Positions 1 through 5,045 of a stretch of DNA of 5,045 nt are shown here, piece after piece. Both the position numbers and the translations under genes were made by a program. Numbering within the stretch: the stretch's first letter is position 1; the number at the start of each line of letters is the position of its first letter. The stretch is from Hyphomicrobiales bacterium (GTDB taxonomy: Bacteria > Pseudomonadota > Alphaproteobacteria > Rhizobiales > Aestuariivirgaceae), in the NCBI GenBank assembly GCA_014380505.1, contig JACMJT010000203.1, positions 1 through 5,045 on the forward strand. Reading direction: 5' to 3'. Under the pieces are notes generated by a model, which searched no databases, was not told the origin of the DNA, and worked only from the letters and a program-made list of their open reading frames with translations.

Positions 1-480
1 AGCCCTTCCGGACAACGCGGAGGGATGTCGCCCCTGACCTTGGCCCTTATGGGAGTCCTGGCTTACCGGACCATGAAAGGAAAAGGCCGTTTGGCCGATG
101 TTCTGGGCATGAACTCCGGCCCGGGAACAGGCATAAGCCCGAGCGGGGGAGGCTTCGGCGGTTTGGGAGGACTTCTCGCGGGCGGAGGGATTGGAAGTAT
201 CTTAAGTGGCGGTCTAGGCGATCTACTGAGGCGTTTTCAGGCGAACGGCCAGGGAGACAAAGCCCAGAGCTGGATAGAAACGGGCTCAAATAGGCCAATC
301 GCTCCCAACGAATTGGAACAGGCGCTCGGACCAGAGCGTGTTCAGTGGCTGCTGGACCAAACCGGTATGTCGAAGCAGGAATTGATGGCCGGTTTAAGCG
401 CAAAGTTGCCAGAGGTCGTGGACAAGCTCACCCCTGAAGGCCACCTTCCGAGTCCCGAGGAAACCGAGCGATTGCTTTAA
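1..480 (+). CDS. YidB-like DUF937 family protein, probably 5'-partial
   Basis: The reading frame is open from the first base to a TAA at 478-480. Counting from the first in-window ATG (base 25), residues 1-30 hold a short hydrophobic stretch and a basic turn (LALMGVLAYRTMKGKGRLAD). Residues 31-65 are a Gly-rich linker, and residues 78-143 carry the family's conserved core: SWIETGSNRPI, then LEQALG, LLDQTG, LPEVVDKLTPEGHLP. This core is typical of YidB/DUF937 proteins, small soluble bacterial proteins without an established biochemical role. The GGAGGG at 19-24 touches the ATG at 25 with no spacer, which is poor for initiation. Upstream codons (SPSGQRGG) look like the Gly-rich N-terminal extension common in relatives, so the true start is probably before the window; ATG 25 is the alternative. 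It converges on the minus-strand operon ending at 662. Confidence 0.82.
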   Translation, partial: SPSGQRGGMSPLTLALMGVLAYRTMKGKGRLADVLGMNSGPGTGISPSGGGFGGLGGLLAGGGIGSILSGGLGDLLRRFQANGQGDKAQSWIETGSNRPIAPNELEQALGPERVQWLLDQTGMSKQELMAGLSAKLPEVVDKLTPEGHLPSPEETERLL

Positions 481-542
481 CTGCCCGCAAGTTGAACGAG
501 CGCCTTTCTGTTTCGCGACCTCCAGAAGGCCGTTTGAATCAG

Positions 543-564
543 CCTCGGCCGTAGGCGGACGAGG
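543..564. other. Imperfect hairpin in convergent intergenic gap
   Basis: Arms 543-550 (CCTCGGCC) and 557-564 (GGACGAGG) pair over 8 positions with one mismatch, around a 6-base loop. The hairpin lies between the stops of two converging genes, where a terminator would be expected. No run of T follows on either strand, so it does not qualify as a canonical Rho-independent terminator. It may be chance in GC-rich DNA. Confidence 0.25.
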
Positions 565-590
565 TATCGGCCAATTGTGACTGACACCCC

Positions 591-618
591 CAGAATGTTC
601 TGACCAAGGTCACCTTGG
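591..618. repeat. Two adjacent short palindromes
   Basis: Bases 591-602 read CAGAA-TG-TTCTG, with 5-base inverted arms. Bases 604-618 read CCAAGGT-C-ACCTTGG, with 7-base perfect inverted arms around one central base. They sit side by side in the gap between the YidB-like gene and the end of the DUF3618 gene. The second could form a 5-bp stem with a 5-base loop in RNA, or serve as a dimer binding site in DNA. No T-tract follows on either strand in the direction needed for termination. Function unknown. Confidence 0.35.
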
Positions 619-661
619 AAAAACGTTGTCTCGACACGAAGGCAGGCGCGGGATCGCTTGG

Positions 662-1501
662 CTATGACGGAAGCCGGCCATACCCCTGAGCCATCTGACC
701 GTCCTGCTTGGCGGCCAAATCGGAAATTCCGTCGCGGACTTCCTGCTTGATGTCTTCGTACAGGTCCCCGCCGGCGACTTTTGCCTTAGCCAACTGGTCC
801 GAAGCCGCTTCCTTGGCCTGTTTCTTCACCTGCTCACTTGCATCGCCCATGAGCTTGTTCTCAACCTCCGTGGCCGGCAGTCCGGCGCCAAGCGCGGCTC
901 CCACGACCAGGCCCGCGCCCAACAGAACGAGTGGCTGGTCTTTCAGGAATTCAACCGCACTGCTGGTTAGGGAGCTTGCGTTCCGCCCCGCAGCTTGCGC
1001 GGTTTCGCTGACCGACGAGGCGCCTCGGGCGATACTGTCCGTCAACGATGTGGCGGTGGACGAAAGCGTGGCTGTGGCGCTGTCGAGGCCTTGCGAAATA
1101 TCCTCACGAACAGCCGCCACGCCATCTCGCATTGAATTGATCGCGCCAGCACCGGCATCCTTGACGGCGGCTAGAGTATCGGTTTCGGGAGAGCGCGAAG
1201 TTTCCGCCCCGGCAGGCACCGCCGAACCATAAGTGTTGCTTGCCCGCGGGGCCGGCGCATTGCTGCCGCCCTTGGAAAACAGGAACCATGCCAGGCCCGC
1301 GCCAATCAAGGTTACCGGCAGCGGATTGCTGGTCGCTTGACGGCCGAGGTTTGAAATGAACTCACCCCCGCCTTCATTGGTGTAAGCCAGGAGTTCGTCT
1401 ACAAGTTGGCCGGGTGTCAGCCGCCGACGCAGTTCGCCCACCGTGTTCTCGACCGCATTGCGTTCCAATTCGGATCTCGCTTCAAGCTGCTGAGTGTTCA
1501 T
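662..1501 (-). CDS. DUF3618-type membrane protein, 279 aa
   Basis: The N-terminal region (residues 5-35, LEARSELERNAVENTVGELR then RRLTP) matches the DUF3618 pattern, in which a charged helix with a 'leu-glu-arg-x-arg...tvxeLrxrltPgqLvDE' feel precedes a membrane segment. A hydrophobic segment at about 60-77 (NPLPVTLIGAGLAWFLF) is followed by a long Ala/Ser/Thr-rich, amphipathic region (80-187), a second hydrophobic segment at about 188-210 (QPLVLLGAGLVVGAALGAGL), and a charged, Lys/Glu/Ala-rich tail. DUF3618 proteins are common in alphaproteobacteria beside holin-superfamily proteins; their function is not established. The start at 1501 is supported by GAGG (complement of 1509-1512) 7 nt upstream. 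The start lies inside the previous gene's 3' end with a 20-nt overlap, which suggests translational coupling. It is the last gene of the minus-strand operon. Inferred location: inner membrane. Confidence 0.85.
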   Translation of the reverse strand: MNTQQLEARSELERNAVENTVGELRRRLTPGQLVDELLAYTNEGGGEFISNLGRQATSNPLPVTLIGAGLAWFLFSKGGSNAPAPRASNTYGSAVPAGAETSRSPETDTLAAVKDAGAGAINSMRDGVAAVREDISQGLDSATATLSSTATSLTDSIARGASSVSETAQAAGRNASSLTSSAVEFLKDQPLVLLGAGLVVGAALGAGLPATEVENKLMGDASEQVKKQAKEAASDQLAKAKVAGGDLYEDIKQEVRDGISDLAAKQDGQMAQGYGRLPS

Positions 1502-1892
1502 GGTCCTGCCTCATGGGGTTGACTGCCGCTATATCGCGCTGCAGCTGAGAAAGCGCCTTTTCCGGGACCAAATTCACGGTCTTGGCCCGGTTGATCCCCG
1601 TCAAAATCATCGCAACGCCAACGACGCCTACGACGGCGCCTACCGCGAAACCGGCAAGGTCGTCCCGCAGGCCGGCGCGGGTGAGCGTAGCCACCACGCC
1701 GAGAAGGAAAATAGTGAGCGCGGGTAGAAGAAGGGCCAGGCCCACGAAAGCCAGCGCAATCGCGCTACGCGTCTTACCAAGGTTTTCACTGATCTCGGTA
1801 CGGGCGAGCTGGCATTCGGTCCGAACCAGTTGCTGGACCTGGTTTCCCAACACACTTAGGAGCTGACTGATAGGACGATTTGCGGTGTCCAT
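1482..1892 (-). CDS. Holin-superfamily (Phage_holin_3_6-like) membrane protein, 136 aa
   Basis: Residues 6-40 form a polar amphipathic helix (RPISQLLSVLGNQVQQLVRT and ELARTEIS-like sequence). This precedes two membrane segments at about 44-70 (IALAFVGLALLLPALTIFLL) and 79-100 (LAGFAVGAVVGVVGVAMIL), then a C-terminal segment with the typical L-V-P-E-K...LQRDI ending. This architecture is that of the chromosomal 'phage holin family' proteins widespread in alphaproteobacteria and actinobacteria. The name comes from similarity only: there is no endolysin or phage gene nearby, so a lysis role is not supported. A structural or envelope stress role is more plausible. Its ATG lies 1 nt beyond the TAG of the upstream gene, and only a weak AGG precedes it, so translation probably depends on coupling. 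It overlaps the DUF3618 gene by 20 nt. Confidence 0.85.
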   Translation of the reverse strand: MDTANRPISQLLSVLGNQVQQLVRTECQLARTEISENLGKTRSAIALAFVGLALLLPALTIFLLGVVATLTRAGLRDDLAGFAVGAVVGVVGVAMILTGINRAKTVNLVPEKALSQLQRDIAAVNPMRQDHEHSAA

Positions 1893-1893
1893 C

Positions 1894-2346
1894 CTAGTTC
1901 GAACTCGGTTTGGTGGTGGTGCCTGTCATGACCGGGCGTTCGCTCTTCAAGAACCGGGAAAGTGCAAAGCCGGAAAGAGCAGCGACACCGAAGGCGACGG
2001 CCGGGTTGTTGCGGGCAAAGGTCCCAGCCGATTCCAGCAAAACCTCGAATTTCTGGTTCCGCACATTGTCGGCTGACTCCTCCACCCACGCACCAGCCTC
2101 GCGGATATAAGACGCCACTTGGGGCATCTGCTCTTCCAAGCCGGGGGCGGCGCCATTTATCGCATCGGCGAAGAGCTTTAATTTGTCGGCGCCAACGCTC
2201 TTATTTTCCGCCAAGACCTTCTCCGCGGTATCTTTGAGGGGAGCGACGATCTCTTGAATATCTCCCACCAAATCGATGCCATCCGACGGCGGGTTGTTTG
2301 CGGTAGATGTGGGTGACGCATACACGTCGTTCTGAGCGGCCGCCAT
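1894..2346 (-). CDS. Stress-induced, membrane-anchored protein (nutrient deprivation-induced/DUF883-like), 150 aa
   Basis: The protein has a polar, disordered-looking N-terminus (1-25), then a long amphipathic helical region (25-112, e.g. DIQEIVAPLKDTAEKVL and IREAGAWVEESADNVRNQKF). A single C-terminal hydrophobic anchor lies at about 115-134 (NPAVAFGVAALSGFALSRFL), followed by a short basic/Thr-rich tail. This layout recalls ElaB/YqjD/DUF883 inner-membrane proteins and the rhizobial proteins annotated 'nutrient deprivation-induced'; the assignment is by layout and motif, not by alignment. The start was set at 2346, not the in-frame ATG at 2397, because AGGAGG lies 5 nt upstream of 2346. The farther ATG also falls within the -10 element of the predicted promoter. 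It is the first gene of the three-gene minus-strand operon. Confidence 0.8.
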   Translation of the reverse strand: MAAAQNDVYASPTSTANNPPSDGIDLVGDIQEIVAPLKDTAEKVLAENKSVGADKLKLFADAINGAAPGLEEQMPQVASYIREAGAWVEESADNVRNQKFEVLLESAGTFARNNPAVAFGVAALSGFALSRFLKSERPVMTGTTTKPSSN

Positions 2347-2351
2347 AAGCG

Positions 2352-2357
2352 CCTCCT
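2352..2357 (-). promoter_or_regulatory. Strong Shine-Dalgarno AGGAGG that sets the start at 2346
   Basis: CCTCCT on the plus strand reads AGGAGG on the minus strand, 5 nt before the ATG at 2344-2346. It decides against the longer in-frame start at 2397, which has no comparable site. Confidence 0.85.
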
Positions 2358-2395
2358 GAGCAAAATTGCCTAACATGTCATAAGAACAGTCAATC

Positions 2396-2420
2396 AACGC
2401 CGTCAGGCGGTGCTTGTTCC
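2396..2420 (-). promoter_or_regulatory. EcfG-type (general stress response) promoter for the three-gene operon
   Basis: On the minus strand, GGAAC (complement of 2416-2420) is followed after exactly 16 bases by CGTT (complement of 2396-2399). This is an exact match to the known EcfG sigma-factor consensus GGAAC-N16/17-CGTT of alphaproteobacteria. Transcription would begin around 2388, leaving a leader of about 40 nt before the ATG at 2346. Placement, spacing and both elements agree; activity is inferred. Confidence 0.75.
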
Positions 2421-2481
2421 GGTATCGGTAAATTTGTTTGCTTGGACGAACAGCGATGCGCGGGTGGGCGCCAGAGCTATC

Positions 2482-2556
2482 TCAGCGCAGACCGAAATAT
2501 CCCAGCACCACGACAACAATGACGACCAGACCGACGATGTAGATAATGTTGTTCAT
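2482..2556 (-). CDS. 24-residue hydrophobic single-helix membrane microprotein
   Basis: This is a complete short frame, ATG at 2554-2556 to TGA at 2482-2484. The peptide starts MNNIIYIVGLVV, continues with a run of Ile/Val/Leu, and ends GYFGLR. Nearly the whole chain is one membrane-spanning helix with a short polar N-terminus and a single C-terminal Arg. GGAG (complement of 2563-2566) lies 6 nt upstream of the ATG, a good Shine-Dalgarno spacing. From memory, very similar 'MNxIIYIVGLxVIV...FGLR' peptides are annotated as hypothetical proteins in many alphaproteobacteria; that recollection was not checked by a search. The function is unknown. It lies upstream of, and in the same direction as, the stress operon, but the EcfG promoter falls between them, so it may be a separate transcript that reads through. 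Confidence 0.75.
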   Translation of the reverse strand: MNNIIYIVGLVVIVVVVLGYFGLR

Positions 2557-2783
2557 AGCGCGCTCCGTCTTGCCCAACGGCTACGAGGCCATCGGCAAAT
2601 GTTCCATATCGCACCTTCCGGTGGTCGATCATCTGCGCAATGCGCGAAAAGGCACCAAACAGGGAATACCGCGTTGCGATTACGGGGCCGCTTCCAGCCT
2701 CTAAGGTAGGACTTTTGGACATCTCTATCCTCCCGGCCAGCAATATTCGGTACCCCGATCCTGAGGCCCATGAGCCCGGTTGC
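2557..2783. other. Divergent intergenic region, no clear promoter recognised
   Basis: This stretch separates the minus-strand microprotein from the plus-strand small CxCH protein and should hold both promoters. On the minus strand a GGAAC (complement of 2601-2605) and a CGTT (complement of 2576-2579) occur, but 21 bases apart, too far for the EcfG consensus. I found no convincing sigma-70 pair, repeat or RNA gene here. Confidence 0.4.
2563..2566 (-). promoter_or_regulatory. Ribosome binding site of the microprotein
   Basis: CTCC on the plus strand gives GGAG on the minus strand, 6 nt before the ATG at 2554-2556. This is the main non-compositional evidence that the short frame is translated. 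Confidence 0.6.
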
Positions 2784-2990
2784 ATGTCGCAGGAAGACGA
2801 CACCGTGGGTTCAGACCTGATCGCGGGCTATATTGATCTCTACTGTTCTTGCCATCGCTATACCGAGCCTAAGATCTTGAGCAATGGAACTGACATCGCT
2901 TGGCCCGCGGGATGGAACCCGGACCTGGCCAAGGAATGGCGGATTGCTAAGGGTCTCACCCAACCCAGCGATTCAGCGGCGGCCAAATAG
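2784..2990 (+). CDS. Small conserved-looking hypothetical protein with CxCH motif, 68 aa
   Basis: The frame ends at TAG 2988-2990. Residues 9-58 look like a compact folded protein: [20 protein letters not shown], then [14 protein letters not shown], then an amphipathic helix ([12 protein letters not shown]). Cys21, Cys23 and His24 form a tight CxCH cluster that could bind metal or form a disulfide, although only three candidate ligands are clustered. Trp40, Trp44 and Trp52 are notable in so small a protein. I do not recognise a named family. The start is uncertain: the ATG at 2784 lacks a well-placed Shine-Dalgarno (nearest GAGG is 17 nt away). The frame is open up to an ATG at 2640, but the intervening sequence looks non-coding. 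It lies upstream of the catalase gene on the same strand, 140 nt away. Confidence 0.6.
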   Translation: MSQEDDTVGSDLIAGYIDLYCSCHRYTEPKILSNGTDIAWPAGWNPDLAKEWRIAKGLTQPSDSAAAK

Positions 2991-3065
2991 GAACGCACAC
3001 ACGGGAGTTCGCGGCCCCCAATGTTCTCACGAGAGCTGCGACCGTTCGGGCTTGCGGATACGTCC

Positions 3066-3090
3066 GGAACATACGGAGCACAGCGGAGTT
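3066..3090 (+). promoter_or_regulatory. Near-consensus EcfG-type promoter for the catalase gene
   Basis: GGAAC at 3066-3070 is followed after 16 bases by AGTT at 3087-3090, one base from the EcfG consensus GGAAC-N16/17-CGTT. Transcription would begin around 3097, leaving about 34 nt before the catalase ATG, a geometry like that of the promoter at 2396-2420. The single mismatch in the -10 element lowers confidence. Confidence 0.55.
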
Positions 3091-3120
3091 AGGGGGATGC
3101 TGGAACAATTCTAATAACGC

Positions 3121-3124
3121 AGGA
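3121..3124 (+). promoter_or_regulatory. Ribosome binding site of the catalase gene
   Basis: AGGA at 3121-3124, within AGGAAGAACC, lies 6 nt before the ATG at 3131 and supports that start. Confidence 0.7.
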
Positions 3125-3130
3125 AGAACC

Positions 3131-5045
3131 ATGGCCAAGCCCCGTGCCAAATCGAACAAACCCGCATCTGCTCCGAAAGCCGCTCCAACACGGTGGGATC
3201 GCGGCAATGGCGGCGAATTGCATCAGATTGCCAGCGCGGAGGCCGACACACTGACCACCCAGCAGGGCATTCCGGTCGCGGACGACCAGAACTCGCTGCG
3301 CCAAGGCGCGCGCGGCCCCACCCTGCTGGAGGACTCTCATTTTCGGGAAAAAATCTTCCACTTTGACCATGAGCGTATCCCGGAGCGGGTGGTCCATGCC
3401 CGGGGCTATGCCGCCCATGGGTTCTTCGAATTGACCCAGCCGCTTTCCGACGTCACGCGGGCGGATATCTTCCAGCGCAAGGGCGAAAAAACCCCCGCTT
3501 TTGTGCGTTTTTCCACCGTCGCGGGCAGCAAGGGTTCCCCCGATTTGGCGCGCGACGTGCGCGGTTTCGCGGTCAAGCTCTATACCAAGGAAGGCAACTG
3601 GGACCTCGTCGGCAACAACATCCCGGTTTTCTTCATCCAGGATGCGATCAAATTCCCCGACCTGATTCACTCCGCCAAACCCGAACCGGACCGCGATTTC
3701 CCGCAGGCACAGACGGCGCACGACAATTTCTGGGATTTCATCTCCCTGACGCCTGAGGCCATGCACATGATCATGTGGGCGATGTCGGACCGCGCGATTC
3801 CGCGCTCGTTCCGGTTCATGGAAGGCTTCGGGGTTCATACCTTCCGCCTGGTCAATGCCAAGGGCAAGTCCACCTTCGTCAAGTTCCATTGGAAGCCGGT
3901 GCTGGGCCTTCAGTCGGTGGCGTGGAACGAGGCGGTGAAAATCAACGGCGCCGACCCCGACTTTCATCGCCGCGATTTGTGGAACGCCATCGAAAGCGGC
4001 AATTTTCCGGAATGGCGGTTGGGCGTGCAGTTGTTCGATGACGCCTTTGCCGAGAAGTTCGAATTCGACGTGCTGGATGCCACCAAGCTGATCCCGGAAG
4101 AACTTGTGCCGGTCAAGATCGTCGGACGGCTGGTGCTGGACCGCCTGGTCGACAATTTCTTCGCCGAAACCGAACAGGTCGCCTTCATGACCCAGAATGT
4201 GCCGCCCGGAATCGATTTCAGCAATGACCCGCTGCTGCAGGGGCGCAATTTCTCCTATCTCGATACCCAGATCAAACGGCTGGGCGGCCCCAATTTCACG
4301 CACATTCCCATTAACGCGCCCAAATGTCCCTACGCCCATTTCCAGCAAGATGGGCACATGGCGATGCGCAATCCGGTGGGCCGCGCCAATTACGAACCCA
4401 ATAGCTGGGAGGCGCAAGGCGGCCCGCGCGAGAATCCGACGCGAGGCTTCACCAGCTTTGCCGAGGAAGCGGACGGCCCCAAGCAGCGCGTACGCTCGGA
4501 GACCTTCGCCGATCATTACAGCCAGGCGCGGCAGTTCTATATCAGCCAGACGCCGGTCGAACAGGCTCATATCGCCAACGCCCTGGTGTTCGAGCTCAGC
4601 AAGGTGGAACGCGAAGACATAAGGTCCCGCATGGTCTCCCACCTGCGCAACGTCCACCAGGTGCTGGCCGGCAAGGTCGCCGATGGGCTGGGGCTGCCAC
4701 TGCCGCCTCCCGCAAAAGCGGCGCGTGAAACCATCACGACTCTGCCTGCGTCCGACGCCCTCAGTATCCTCAAGAATGGCCCCGACAGCTTCAAGGGCCG
4801 CAAGCTGGGTATCCTGATGACCGACGGCGCGGATGCGGCGCAGTTTGCCGCCCTGACGGCCGCCTGCGACAGGGAAGGGGCGCAATTTGAAGTCATCGCG
4901 CCCAAGATCGGCGGCGTCACCCTTTCGGATCGCAAGAAGTTGCCCGCACAGCAGAGGATCGATGGCGGCCCTTCGGTGCTGTATGACGCCGTGGCGCTTT
5001 TGGTCTCGGAAAAAGGCGCGAAACTTCTTGCCAAGGATGCCCCTA
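3131..5045 (+). CDS. katE: Large-subunit (clade 2, HPII/KatE-type) catalase, 3'-partial
   Basis: This is a heme catalase that converts hydrogen peroxide to water and oxygen in the cytoplasm. The frame stays open for 638 codons to the window end. After a basic N-terminal arm (1-20), the catalase core shows the catalytic His89 in [12 protein letters not shown], Asn162 in [14 protein letters not shown], and the heme-ligand Tyr376 in [18 protein letters not shown]. The His-Asn (73) and His-Tyr (287) spacings equal those of E. coli HPII (His128, Asn201, Tyr415). After the core, a linker leads at about residue 556 into the C-terminal flavodoxin/class I amidotransferase-like domain ([20 protein letters not shown]), which marks the large-subunit class; roughly the last 70-100 residues lie beyond the window. 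Residue 353, equivalent to HPII His392, is Met. The gene is probably under general stress control through the promoter at 3066-3090. Confidence 0.96.
   Translation, partial: MAKPRAKSNKPASAPKAAPTRWDRGNGGELHQIASAEADTLTTQQGIPVADDQNSLRQGARGPTLLEDSHFREKIFHFDHERIPERVVHARGYAAHGFFELTQPLSDVTRADIFQRKGEKTPAFVRFSTVAGSKGSPDLARDVRGFAVKLYTKEGNWDLVGNNIPVFFIQDAIKFPDLIHSAKPEPDRDFPQAQTAHDNFWDFISLTPEAMHMIMWAMSDRAIPRSFRFMEGFGVHTFRLVNAKGKSTFVKFHWKPVLGLQSVAWNEAVKINGADPDFHRRDLWNAIESGNFPEWRLGVQLFDDAFAEKFEFDVLDATKLIPEELVPVKIVGRLVLDRLVDNFFAETEQVAFMTQNVPPGIDFSNDPLLQGRNFSYLDTQIKRLGGPNFTHIPINAPKCPYAHFQQDGHMAMRNPVGRANYEPNSWEAQGGPRENPTRGFTSFAEEADGPKQRVRSETFADHYSQARQFYISQTPVEQAHIANALVFELSKVEREDIRSRMVSHLRNVHQVLAGKVADGLGLPLPPPAKAARETITTLPASDALSILKNGPDSFKGRKLGILMTDGADAAQFAALTAACDREGAQFEVIAPKIGGVTLSDRKKLPAQQRIDGGPSVLYDAVALLVSEKGAKLLAKDAP

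Noticed and set aside
708..1232. 174-codon plus-strand frame opposite the DUF3618 gene
   Set aside because: It is the antisense shadow of an Ala/Ser-rich gene in an operon with coupled starts, and has no domain of its own.
1482..1892. Prophage remnant, based on the holin-like protein
   Set aside because: There are no endolysin, structural, integrase or attachment-site sequences nearby; this family is common in chromosomal stress operons.
2347..2397. Extension of the first operon gene to the ATG at 2397
   Set aside because: The extra 17 residues overlap the predicted promoter -10 element and leader, and the downstream ATG has a strong AGGAGG.
2576..2605. Possible EcfG promoter for the microprotein (GGAAC and CGTT on the minus strand)
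   Set aside because: The elements are 21 bases apart, outside the 16-17 spacing required.
2410..2709. 99-codon plus-strand frame
   Set aside because: It overlaps the antisense of the microprotein (giving the odd Asp/Asn/His run) and lacks motif or ribosome site support.
2477..2803. 108-codon minus-strand frame over the microprotein region
   Set aside because: It is in another frame from the microprotein, has no recognisable motif and no good ribosome site, and its translation looks random.
3007..3026. Possible alphaproteobacterial LexA box (GTTC...GTTC) upstream of katE
   Set aside because: The two GTTC half-sites are 12 bases apart, not the 7 of the known GTTC-N7-GTTC operator.
3089..4885. 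598-codon open frame on the minus strand opposite the catalase gene
   Set aside because: The plus strand here encodes an unmistakable catalase with all catalytic residues. The antisense frame lacks recognisable domains and is a by-product of the GC-rich codon usage of katE.

Overview
This roughly 60% GC window looks like the chromosome of an alphaproteobacterium, probably Rhizobiales or a close relative. Two observations support this. The protein set is typical of that class: a YidB/DUF937 protein, a DUF3618 protein, a holin-superfamily membrane protein, a protein like the rhizobial 'nutrient deprivation-induced' proteins, and a very short one-helix membrane peptide. Two intergenic stretches also match the promoter consensus of the alphaproteobacterial general stress sigma factor EcfG (GGAAC-N16/17-CGTT). 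No rRNA, tRNA, CRISPR array or insertion sequence was seen.

Layout: (1) Bases 1-480, plus strand: a YidB-like (DUF937) protein whose true start probably lies before the window. (2) Bases 481-661: a convergent intergenic gap with an imperfect hairpin and two adjacent short palindromes. (3) Bases 662-2346, minus strand: a compact three-gene operon read in the order stress-induced membrane-anchored protein, holin-superfamily protein, DUF3618 protein. The first two genes are 1 nt apart and the last two overlap by 20 nt. An EcfG-type promoter (2396-2420) lies just upstream of the first gene. (4) Bases 2482-2556, minus strand: a 24-residue hydrophobic microprotein with its own ribosome binding site. 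(5) Bases 2784-2990, plus strand: a small Cys/His-containing protein of unknown function. (6) From 3131 to the window end, plus strand: a large-subunit (clade 2, KatE/HPII-type) catalase, cut off inside its C-terminal flavodoxin-like domain. A near-consensus EcfG-type promoter (3066-3090) precedes it.

Interpretation: this reads as a general-stress-response island. Catalase removes hydrogen peroxide, while the minus-strand operon and the microprotein supply small envelope-associated proteins. A shared promoter type upstream of the operon and of the catalase gene suggests coordinated induction. The gene families are known ones; I do not see a wholly new system. The points most worth following are the microprotein, the small CxCH protein, the paired EcfG-like promoters, and a methionine in the catalase at the position where some large catalases form a covalent crosslink to the heme-ligand tyrosine.
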